Source of the DNA: Oasisia sp. SBJ-2009
Taxonomy: Eukaryota; Annelida; Polychaeta; Sabellida; Siboglinidae
Length of the DNA: 64,000 bases
Assembly (NCBI GenBank): GCA_964017155.1
Contig: OZ024857.1
Location: forward strand, 32,221,542-32,285,541
Direction of reading: 5' to 3'
Part shown: one piece after another, positions 13,505 through 24,520 of the stretch
Layout of the letters: each line of letters starts with the position of its first letter
Numbering within the stretch: the first letter of the stretch is position 1
Notes under the pieces: model-generated
What the model was told of the DNA's origin: nothing
The model's database searches: none
What the model saw: the letters and a program-made list of their open reading frames with translations, nothing else
Made by a program: the position numbers and the translations under genes

Positions 13505-15231
13505 CGCGTGGTTTTCCCTCTGTGGGTGTGGTTTTACCTTTGTGGGAGTGGTTTTACCTTTGTAGCCGTGGTGTTTACCTTTGTGGGCGTGGATTTACCT
13601 TTGTGTGCTTGGTTTTATCTCTGTAGGCGAGTTTATTACTTCTGAAGGCGAGGTTTACCTTTGTGCGCGTGGTTTTTCTTCTGTAGGCGTGCATTTATCT
13701 TTCTGGGTGTGGTTTTCCCTTTGTAGGCGTGGTTTTACCTTTGTGGGCGTGGGTTTTCCTCCGTAGGCGTGGTTTTACCTTTCTGCGCGTGGTTTTTCTT
13801 TTGTGGGCGTGTATATTGATCAGTAGGAGGTTATTACCTCTGAAGGGGTGTTTTGCCTATGTGGGCGTGGTATTTCCTTTGTAGGCGTGGTTTTTACCTC
13901 TGTAGGGGTGGTTTTTCCTTTGGGGCGTGTTTTACCTCCGTAGGCGTGGTTATAACCTCTGAAGGCGTGGTGTTACCTTTGTGGGCGTGGTTTACCTTAG
14001 TATGCGTGGTTTTACCTCTGTGGGTGTGGTTTTACCTATGAAGGTGTGGGTTTACCTTTTTCTGGCGTGGTTTTACCTTTTTCGGGCGTGGTTTTACCTA
14101 TGTAGGCGTGGGTTTACCTCTGTTGGCGTGTTTTATCTTTGAGGGCGTGGATTTTCCTTTGTATGCGTGATTTTACTTCTGTAGGCGTAAATTTACCTTC
14201 GTGTCATGGTTTTACCTTTGTGAGCGTGGGTTTTCCTCCGTAGGCGTAGTTTGTACCTCTGTAGGCGTAGTTTTACCTTTGCAGGCGTGTTGTGACTTCT
14301 GTAGGCGTGGCAATAACCTCTAAAGGTGTGGTTTTACCTTTGTAGGCGTGTTATTACTTCCCTATGCGTGGTTATAACCTCTGAAGGCGTGGTTTTACCT
14401 TTGTGGGCTTGGCTTTACCTTTGTAGGAGTGGTTTTTCCTTTGTAGGCATGGTGCTTACCTTCGTAGGCGTGGTTTTACCTTTTTCGGGCGTGGTTTTAA
14501 CTTTGTAGGCGTGGTTTTACCTCTGTTGCCGTGGTTTTACCTTTGTGGACGTGGTTTTACCTTTGTAGGCGTGGTTTTACCTATGTAAGTGACGTTTAAC
14601 CTTTGTGGGCGTGGTTTTACTTTTATGGGCATGGTATTTCCATTGTAGTAGTGGTATTACTTCGGTATGCGTGGTTTTTACATCTCTAGGCGTGGTTTTA
14701 CCTTAGCGCTCGTTTTTACTTCCGTAGGCGTGGCTATTACCTCTGAAGGCGTGTTTTACCTTTTTCGGGCGTGGTTTTTCATATGTAGGCGTGTATTTAC
14801 CTTCGTATGCGTGGTTTCACTTCTGTAGGCGTGGTTTTAGCTTTGTGGGCGTGGTTATACCTTTGTAGGCGTGGCGTTACCCCTGGAGGCTTGTTTTTAC
14901 CTTTCTGGGCGTGGTTATACTTTTGTGGGCGTGGCTTTACCTTTGTAGGCGTGGTTTTACCTATGTAGGCGTGGTTTTACCTGTGCGGGCGTGGTTTTTC
15001 CTTTGTACGCGTGGTTTTTAACTCTGTAGGTGTAGTTTTACCTTTGCAGGCGTGTTGTGACGTCTGAAGGCGTGGTTTTACTTCTGAAGGGGTGGTTTTA
15101 CCTATGTGGGCGTGGTTTTTTATTCAGTAGGCGTGGGTTTACCTTAGCATGCGTGGTTTTTATCTATATATGCTAGGTTATTACCTTTGAAAGGGTGTGT
15201 TGCCTTTGTGGGCGTGGAATTTCCTTTGTAG
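13505..15231 (+). repeat. Array A mosaic block
   Basis: The first kilobase (about 13,515-14,580) follows 625-1,620 at an offset of about 12,890-12,949. The remainder resembles sequence from about 2,280 onward and other internal pieces. The TGATCA marker unit is near 13,818. No gene and no non-repeat DNA are seen. Confidence 0.8.
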
Positions 15232-16727
15232 GTGTGGTTTTTACCTTTGAAAGCGTTGTTTTACCTTTGCGGGCGTGTTTTTACCTCCGTAGGCGAGGCT
15301 ATGACATCTGAAGGCGTGATTTTACATTTTTGGGCGTGGTGTTACCTTTGTATGCGTGGTTTTACCTCTGTAGGCGTGGATTTACGTTTGTAGGCGTGGT
15401 TTTACGTTTGTAGGCGTGGTTTTACCTATATAGGTGACGTTTAACCTTTGTGGGCGGGTTTTACTTTAATGGGCGTGGTATTTCCTTTGTAGTAGTGTCA
15501 TTACTTCAGTATACGTGGTTTTTATGTCTGTAGGCGTGGTTTTACCATTGTGTGCTTGGTTTTATCTCTGTAGTCGAGTTTATTACCTCTGAAGGTGTGT
15601 TTTGCCATTGTAGGCGTGGTATTTCGTTTGTAGGTGTGGTTTTTTACGTCTGTAAGCGTTGCTTTACCTTTGCGGGCGTGTTTGTACCTCCGTAGGCGTG
15701 GCTATAACATCTGAAGGCGTGGTTTTACCTTTGGGGGCGTGGTTTTACCTTTGTATGCGTGGTTTTACTTCTGTAGGCGTGAATTTACCTTCGTGTCATG
15801 GCTTTACCTTTGTGAGCGTGGGTTTTCCTCTGTAGGCGTAGTTTGTACCTCTGTATGCGTAGTTTTACCTTTGCAGGCGTGTTGTGACTTCTGTAGGCGT
15901 GGCTATAACCTCTAAAGGTGTGGTTTTACCTTTGTAGGCGTGTTATTACCTCCCTATGCGTGGTTATAACCTCTGAAGGCGTCGTTTTACCTTTGTGGGC
16001 TTGGCTTTACCTTTGTAGGAGTGGTTTTTCCTTTGTAGGCATGGTGCTTACTTTCGTAGGCGTGGTTTTACCTTTTTCGGGCTTGGTTTTACCTTTGTAG
16101 GCGTGGTTTTACCTCTGTTGCCGTGGTTTTACCTTTGTGGACGTGGTTTTACCTTTGTAGGCGTGGTTTTACCTATATAGGCAAGTGTTAGCCTTTGTGG
16201 GCGTGGTTTTACCTATGTAGGCGAGTTTTAGCCTTTGTTGGCGTGGTTTTACCTTTGTGGGCGTGGTGTTTCCTTTGTAATAGTGTAATTACTTCAGGAT
16301 ACGTCGTTTTGTATGTCTGTTGGCGTGGTTTTACCTTTGTGTGCTTGGTTTTATCTCTGCAGGCGAGCTTATTACCTCTGAAGGTGTGTTTTGCCATTGT
16401 GGGCGTTGTCTTACGTTTGTAGGCGTACTTATAATATCTGAAGGCGTGGTTTACCTTTGTGGGCGTGGTTTTTCATATGTAGGCGTGTATTTACCTTCGT
16501 ATGCGTGGTTTCACTTCTGTAGGCGTGGTTTTAGCTTTGTGGGCGTGGTTATACCTTTGTAGGCGTGGAGTTACCCCTGGAGGCTTGTTTTTACATTTCT
16601 GGGCGTGGTTATCCTTTTGTGGGCGTGGCTTTACATTTGTAGGCGTGGTTTTACATATGTAGGCGTGGTTTTACCTGTGTGGGCGTGGTTTTTCCTTTGT
16701 ACGCGTGGTTTTTACCTCTGTAGGTGT
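15232..16727 (+). repeat. About 1.5-kb block, second copy
   Basis: Counterpart of 9,722-11,217 with few differences, for example CATGTCATGG-type against GTGCCATGG-type units near 15,795 and 10,283. It ends near 16,727, after which the sequence changes to another A block. Confidence 0.85.
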
Positions 16728-17613
16728 AGTTTTAACTTTGCAGGCGTGTTGTGACGTCTGAAGGCGTGGTTTTACTTCTGATGGGGTGGTTTTACCTTTG
16801 TGGGCGTGGTTTTTATTCCGTAGGCGTGGTTTTACCTTAGCATGCGTGGTTTTTATCTATATATGCTAGGTTATTACCTTTGAAGGGGTATGTTGCCTTT
16901 GTGGGCGTGGAATTTCCTTTGTAGGTGTGGTTTTTACCTCTGTAAGCGTTGTTTTACCTTTCCAGGCCTTTGTTGTGATATCTGTAGGCGTGGCTATAAC
17001 TTCTGAAGGCGTGGATTTAACTTTTTCGGGCGTGATTTTACTTGTGTAGGCGTGGTTTTACGTTTGTAGGCGTCCATGTAACCTCTGAAGGCGAGGTTTA
17101 CCTTTGTGCCAGTGGTTTTTCTTCTGAAGGCGTGCATTTTCCTTTGTAGGCGTGGCTTTACCTATGTAGGCGTGGTTTTACCTTAGTGGGTGTGCGTTTT
17201 CCTCCGTAGGCGTGGTTTTTACCTCTGTAGGCGTAGTTTTACCTTTCCAGGCCTTTGTTGTGATATCTGTTGGCGTGGCTATAACCTCTGAAGGCGTGGT
17301 GTTACCTGTGTGGGCGTGGTTTTACCGTTTGTAGGTGTGGTTTTACCTCCCTATGCGTGGTTACAACCTCTGTAGGTGCGGTTTTACCTTTTTAGGCGTG
17401 GTTTTACCTTTGTAGGCGTGGTTTTACCTCTGTGGGTGTGGTTTTACCTTTCTGGGAGTGGTTTTACCTTTGTAGCCGTGGTGTTTACCTTTGTGGGCGT
17501 GGATTTTCCTTTGTGTGCTTGGTTTTATCTCTGTAGGCGAGTTTATTACTTCTGAAGGCGAGGTTTACCTTTGTGCCCGTGTTTTTTCTTCTGTAGGCGT
17601 GCATTTACCTTTC
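16728..17613 (+). repeat. Array A block resembling the left end
   Basis: The first 250 bp resemble units near 1,890-2,120. From about 16,986 it follows 186 onward at an exact offset of 16,800. It contains only A units. Confidence 0.82.
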
Positions 17614-19784
17614 TGGGTGTGGCTTTCCCTTTGTAGGCGTGGTTTTACCTTTGTGGGCGTGGGTTTTCCTCCGTAGGCGTGGTTTTACCTTTCTGGGCGT
17701 GGTTTATCTTTTGTGGGCGTGTATTGATCAGTAGGAGGTTATAACCTCTAAAGGGGTGTTTTGCCTATGTGGGCGTGGTATTTCCTTTGTAGGCGTGGTT
17801 TTTACCTCTGTAGGGGTGGTTTTTCCTTCGGGGCGTGTTTTACCTCCGTAGGCGTGGCTATAACCTCTGAAGGCGTGGTTTTACCTTTGTGGGCGTGGTT
17901 TACCTTAGTATGCGTGGTTTTACCTATGTGGGCGTGGTTTTACCTATGAAGGCGTGGTTTTACCTTTTTCTGGCATGGTTTTACCTTTTTCGGGCGTGGT
18001 TTTACCTATGGAGGCGTGGGTTTACCTCTGTTGGCGTGTTTTATCTTTGAGGGCGTGGATTTTCCTTTGTATGCGTGGTTTTACTTCTGTAGGCGTGAAT
18101 TTATCTTCGTGTCATGTTTTTACCTATGTGAGCGTGGGTTTTCCTCTGTAGGCGTATTTTGTACCTCTGTAGGCTTAGTTTTACCTTTGCAGGCGTGTTG
18201 TGACTTCTGTAGGCGTGGCTATAACCTCTAAAGGTGTGGTTTTACCTTTGTATGCGTGTTATTACCTCCCTATGCGTGGTTATAATTTCTGAAGGCGTGG
18301 TTTTACCTTTGTGGGCTTGGCTTTACCTTTGTAGGAGTGGTTTTTCCTTTGTAGGCATGGTGCTTACCTTCGTAGGCGTAGTTTTACCTTTTTCGGGCGT
18401 GGTTTTATCTTTGTTGGCGTGGGTTTACCTCTGTTGCCGTGATTTTACCTTTGTGGACGTGGTTTTACCTTTGTAGGCGTGGTTTTACCTATGTAGGCAA
18501 GTTTTAGCCTTTGTGGGCGTGGTTTTACCTATGTAGTCGAGTTTTAGCATTTGTGGGCGTGGTTTTACCTTTATGGGCGTGGTGTTTCCTTTGTAGTAGT
18601 GTAATTACTTCAGGACACGTGGTTTTTTTATGTCTGTTGGCGTGGTTTTACCTTTGTGTGCTTGGTTTTATCTCTGTGGGCGAGTTTATTACCTCTGAAG
18701 GTGTGTTTTGCCATAGTGGGCGTGGTTTTACATTTGTAGGCGTCCGTGTAACATCTGAAGGCGAGATTTACTTCTGTGCACGTGGTTTTTCTTCTGTAGG
18801 CGTGGATTTACCATTGTAGGCGTGGCTTTACCTATGTAGGCGTGGTTTTACCTTTGTGGGCGTGGATTTTCCTCCGTTGGCTTGGTTTTACCTTTCTGGG
18901 CGTGGTTTTACCTTATTAGGCGTGGTTTTAACCATGTAGCCGACGTTTAACCTTTGTGGGCGTGGTTTTTATCTATATATGCGAGGTTATTACCTTTGAA
19001 GGCGTGTGTTGCCTTTGTGGGCGTGGTATTTCCTTTGTAGGTGTGGTTTTTACCTCTGTAAGCGTGGTTTTACATTTGCGGGTGTGTTGTTACCTCTGAA
19101 GGCGTGGTTTTACCTTAATGCGCGTGGTTTTACCTTTGTATGCGTGGTTTTACCTCTGTAGGAGTGGATTTACCTTTTTGGGCGTGGTTTTACCTTTGTA
19201 TGCGTGGTTTTACCTATGTAGGCGAGGTTTAGCCTTTGCGGGCGTGGTTTTACTTTTGTGGGCGTGGTATATTTTTGTAGTAGTGGCATAACTTCGGTAT
19301 GCGTGTTTTTCTTACCGCTGTAGGCATGGTTTTACCTTTGCGGGCGTTTTATTCTTCCATAGGCGTGGTTATAATATCTGAAGGCGTGGTTTTACCTTTC
19401 TCGGGCGTGGTTTTACGTTTGTAGGCGTGGATTTAACAATGTTGCCGTGGTTTTACCTTTGTGGACGTGGTTTTACCTTTGTAGGCGTGGCTTTACCTAT
19501 GTAGGCGAGTGTTATCCTTTGTGGGCGTGGTTTTACCTTTGTGGGCGTGGTATTTCCTTTGTGGTAGTGTCATTTGTTCAGCATACGTGGTTTTTATGTC
19601 TGTATGCGTGGTTTATTCTTTGTGTGCGTGGTTTTATCTCTGTAGGCGAGTTTAGTACCTCTGAAGGTGTGTTTTGCCATTGTGGGCGTGGTCTTACATG
19701 TGTAGGCCTCCTTATAACCTCTGAAGGCGTGGTTTACCATTGTGGGCATGGTTTTTCATCTGTAGGCGTGCATTTACCTTCGTA
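17614..19784 (+). repeat. 2.17-kb block, second copy
   Basis: Counterpart of 11,335-13,504. The order of marker units is the same: TGATCA near 17,725, the GGAGGCGTGGG unit near 18,010, CCTCCCTATGCG near 18,266, and AACAATGTTGCCG near 19,435. The block ends near 19,784. Confidence 0.88.
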
Positions 19785-21680
19785 GGCGTGGTTTTACTTC
19801 TGTAGGCGTGGTTTTACCTTTGTGGGCGTGGTTATACCTTTGTAGGCATGGCTTTACCCATGGAGGATTGTTTTTACCTTTGAGGACGTGGTTTGACCTT
19901 TGTGGGCGTGGTGTTTACCTTTGTGGGCGTGGTAATACCTTTATTGGGTTTGGTTTTACCTTCGTAGGCGTGGTTTTACGTACGTAGGCGTGGTTTTACC
20001 TTTCTGGGCGTGGTTTTTCCTTTGTGGGCGTGTATATTCATCAGTAGGCGGTTATTACCTCTGAAGGGTTGTTTTGCCTATGTGGGCGTGGTATTTCCTT
20101 TGTAGGCGTAGTTTTTACCTCTGTAGGCGTGGTTTTTACTTTGAGGGCGTGTTTTTACCACCGTAGGCGTGGTTATCACTTCTGAAGGCGTGGTTTTACC
20201 TTTGAGGGCGTGGTTTTACCTTTGAATGCGTGGTTTTAACTCTGTTGCCGTGGTTTTACCTTTGTGGGCGTGGTTTTACCTTTGCATGCGTGGTTTTACC
20301 TCTGTAGGCGTGGGTTTACCTTTGTGCGCGTGCTTTTTCTTCTGTAGGCGTGCATTTACCATTGTAGGCGGGGTTTTCACTCTGTAGGCGTGGATTTACC
20401 TTTGTGGGCGTGGTTTTACCTTTGAAGAGGTGGTTTTATCTATATAGGCGACGTTTAACCTTTGTGGGCGTGGTTTTACCTTTGTGGGCGTGGTATTTCC
20501 TTTGTACTAGTGGTTTTACTTTAGCATGCGTGGTTTTTATCTATATATTCGAGGTTATTGAAGAAGGGGTGAGTTGCCTTTGTGGGCGTGGTATTTCCTT
20601 TGTAGGTGTGGTGTTTACGTCTGTAAGCGATGTTTTATCTTTGCGGGCGTGTTTTTACCTCCGTAGGCGTGGCTATGACATCTGAAGGCGTGGTTTTACC
20701 TTTGTGGGCGTGGTTTTACCTTTGCTTGCGTGGTTTTACCTCTGTAGGCGTGGGTTTACCTTTGTGCGCGTGCTTTTTCTTCTGTAGGCGTGGATTTACC
20801 ATTGTAGGCGTGGCTTTAACTTTGTAGGCGTGGATTTACCTTCATTACTTCGGTATGCGTGGTTTTTACCTCTGTAGGCGTGTTTGTGCCTTTGCGGGTT
20901 TTTTTTTTACTTCCGTAGGCGTGGTTATAACTTCTGAAGGCGTAGATTTAACTTTTTCGGGCGTGGTTTTACCTTTGTAGGCGTGGTATTTCCTTTGTGG
21001 TAGTGTCATTTCTTCAGCATACGTGGTTTTTATGTCTGTATGCGTGGTTTTTCCTTTGTGTGCTTGGTTTTATCTCTGTAGGCGAATTTAGTACCTCTGA
21101 AGGTGTGTTTTGCCAATGTGGGCGTGGCCTTACGTTTGTTGGCGTCCTTATAACCTCTGTAGGCGTGCATTTACCTTCGTAGGCGTGGTTTTACTTCTGT
21201 AGGCGTGGTTTTACCTTTGTGGGCGTGGTTATACCTTTGTAGGCATGGCTTTACCCCTGGAGGATTTTTTTTACCTTTCAGGGCGTGGTTTGACCTTTGT
21301 GGGCGTGGTTTGATCTGTGTGGGCGTGGGTTTTCCTTTGTATGTGTGGTTTATACCTCTATTAGCGTAATTTTACCTTTGCAGGCGTGTTGTGACCTCTA
21401 TAGGCGTGGCTATAACCTCTAAATGGCGTGATGTTACCTTTGTGGGCGTGGTTTTACCTTTGTAGGCGTGTTTTACCTCCCTATGCGTGGATACAACCTA
21501 TGTAGGCGTAGTTTTATCTTTGTGGGCGTGGTTTTACCTACGTAAGCGTGGTTTTTCCTTTCTGGGCGTGGTTTTTCCTTTGTGGGCGTGGTTTTCACTC
21601 TGTTGCCGTGGTTTTACCTTTTGTGAGCGTGGTTTTACCTTTGTAGGCGTGGTTTTTCCTATGTAGGCGAGGTTTATCCT
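19785..21680 (+). repeat. Array A mosaic block
   Basis: Made of pieces seen elsewhere in A. The stretch from about 20,262 resembles 4,190 onward, including the GAAGAGGTGG unit, and the 2-kb region keeps the 20-nt rhythm throughout. A TGATCA-like marker unit (TTCATCAGTAGG) lies near 20,037. No gene is seen. Confidence 0.78.
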
Positions 21681-23100
21681 TTGTGGGCGTGGTTTTGCCT
21701 TTGCGGACGTTTTTTTACTTCCGTAGGCGTGGTTATAACTTCTGAAGGCGTGGATTTAACTTTTTCGGGCGTGATTTTTCTTGTGTAGGCGTGGTTTTAC
21801 GTTTGTAGGCGTCCAAGTAACCTCAGAAGACGAGGTTTACCTTTGTGCGAGTGGTTTTTCTTCTGAAGGCGGGAATTTTCCTTTGTAGGCGTGGCTTTAC
21901 CTATGTAGGCGTGGTTTTACCTTAGTGGGTGTGCGTTTTACTCCGTGGGCGTGGTTTTTACCTCTGTAGGCGTAGTTTTACCTTTGCAGGCGTGTTGTGA
22001 CATCTGTAGGCGTGGCTATTACCTCTGAAGGCGTGGTGTTTTCTGTGTGGGCGTGGATTTACCTTTTGCAGGTGTGGTTTTACCTCCCTATGCGTGGTTA
22101 CAACCTCTGTAGGCGTGGTTTTACCTTTTTGGACGTGTTTTACCTTTGTAGGCGTGGTTTTACCTCTGTGGGTGTGGTTTTTCCTTTGTGGGAGAGGTTT
22201 TACCTTTATAGCCGTGGTGTTTACCTTTGTGGGCGTGGATTTACCTTGGTGTGCTTTGTTTTATCTCTGTAGGCGAGTTTATTACTTCTGAAGGCGAGGT
22301 TTACCTTTGTGGGCGTGGGTTTTCCTCCGTAAACGTGGTTTCTGGGCGTAGTTTTTCCTTTGTGGGCGTGTATATTGATCAGTAGGAGGTTATTACCTGT
22401 GAAGGGGTGTTTTGCCTATGTGGGCGTGGTATTTCCTTTGTAGGCGTGGTTTTTACCTCTGTAGGCGTGGTTTTTCCTTTGGGGGCGTGTTTTTACCTCC
22501 GTATGCGTGTTTATCACCACTGAAGGCGTGGTTTTACCTTTTTGGGCGTGGTTTTACCTTTGTATGCGTGGTTTTACCTCTGGAAGCGTAGTATTACCTT
22601 TGTAGGCGTGTTGTGACGTCTGTAGGCGTGGCTATAATCCCCTAAGGCGTGGTTTTACCTTTGTGGACGTGGTTTTACCTTCGTAGGCGTGTTTTACCTG
22701 CCTATGTGTGGTTATGACCTCTGAAAGCGTGGTTTTACCTTTGTGGGCGTGGTTTTTATTCAGTAAGCGTGGTTTTACTTTAGCATACGTGGTTTTTATC
22801 TATATATGCGAGGTTATTGAAGAAGGGGTGTGTTGCCTTTGTGGGCGTGGTATTTCCTTTGTAGGTGTGGTTTTTACGTATGTAAGCGTTGTTTTACCTT
22901 TGCGGGCGTGTTTTTACCTCCGTAGGCGTGGCTATGACATCTGAAGGCGTGGTTTTACCTTTGTGGGCGTGGTTTTACCTTTGCATGCGTGGTTTTACCT
23001 CTGTAGGCGTGGGTTGACCTTTGTGCGCGTCCTTTTTCTTCTGTAGGCGTGCATTTACCATTGTAGGCGTGGCTTTAACTCTGTAGGCGTGGATTTACCT
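21681..23100 (+). repeat. 1,420-bp tandem block, copy 1
   Basis: Repeated immediately downstream at an exact offset of 1,420 bp. I found two clear substitutions between the copies by eye: AAACG at 22,331 against AGACG at 23,751, and GCATGC near 22,984 against GCTTGC near 24,404. 1,420 is 71 times 20, so the exchange kept the unit register. Confidence 0.93.
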
Positions 23101-24520
23101 TTGTGGGCGTGGTTTTGCCTTTGCGGACGTTTTTTTACTTCCGTAGGCGTGGTTATAACTTCTGAAGGCGTGGATTTAACTTTTTCGGGCGTGATTTTTC
23201 TTGTGTAGGCGTGGTTTTACGTTTGTAGGCGTCCAAGTAACCTCAGAAGACGAGGTTTACCTTTGTGCGAGTGGTTTTTCTTCTGAAGGCGGGAATTTTC
23301 CTTTGTAGGCGTGGCTTTACCTATGTAGGCGTGGTTTTACCTTAGTGGGTGTGCGTTTTACTCCGTGGGCGTGGTTTTTACCTCTGTAGGCGTAGTTTTA
23401 CCTTTGCAGGCGTGTTGTGACATCTGTAGGCGTGGCTATTACCTCTGAAGGCGTGGTGTTTTCTGTGTGGGCGTGGATTTACCTTTTGCAGGTGTGGTTT
23501 TACCTCCCTATGCGTGGTTACAACCTCTGTAGGCGTGGTTTTACCTTTTTGGACGTGTTTTACCTTTGTAGGCGTGGTTTTACCTCTGTGGGTGTGGTTT
23601 TTCCTTTGTGGGAGAGGTTTTACCTTTATAGCCGTGGTGTTTACCTTTGTGGGCGTGGATTTACCTTGGTGTGCTTTGTTTTATCTCTGTAGGCGAGTTT
23701 ATTACTTCTGAAGGCGAGGTTTACCTTTGTGGGCGTGGGTTTTCCTCCGTAGACGTGGTTTCTGGGCGTAGTTTTTCCTTTGTGGGCGTGTATATTGATC
23801 AGTAGGAGGTTATTACCTGTGAAGGGGTGTTTTGCCTATGTGGGCGTGGTATTTCCTTTGTAGGCGTGGTTTTTACCTCTGTAGGCGTGGTTTTTCCTTT
23901 GGGGGCGTGTTTTTACCTCCGTATGCGTGTTTATCACCACTGAAGGCGTGGTTTTACCTTTTTGGGCGTGGTTTTACCTTTGTATGCGTGGTTTTACCTC
24001 TGGAAGCGTAGTATTACCTTTGTAGGCGTGTTGTGACGTCTGTAGGCGTGGCTATAATCCCCTAAGGCGTGGTTTTACCTTTGTGGACGTGGTTTTACCT
24101 TCGTAGGCGTGTTTTACCTGCCTATGTGTGGTTATGACCTCTGAAAGCGTGGTTTTACCTTTGTGGGCGTGGTTTTTATTCAGTAAGCGTGGTTTTACTT
24201 TAGCATACGTGGTTTTTATCTATATATGCGAGGTTATTGAAGAAGGGGTGTGTTGCCTTTGTGGGCGTGGTATTTCCTTTGTAGGTGTGGTTTTTACGTA
24301 TGTAAGCGTTGTTTTACCTTTGCGGGCGTGTTTTTACCTCCGTAGGCGTGGCTATGACATCTGAAGGCGTGGTTTTACCTTTGTGGGCGTGGTTTTACCT
24401 TTGCTTGCGTGGTTTTACCTCTGTAGGCGTGGGTTGACCTTTGTGCGCGTCCTTTTTCTTCTGTAGGCGTGCATTTACCATTGTAGGCGTGGCTTTAACT
24501 CTGTAGGCGTGGATTTACCT
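23101..24520 (+). repeat. 1,420-bp tandem block, copy 2
   Basis: Second copy of 21,681-23,100, nearly identical along its length. It stops at 24,520, after which the sequence continues GTGGGCGTGGTTTTACCATT instead of restarting the block. The TGATCA marker unit is near 23,797. Confidence 0.93.
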
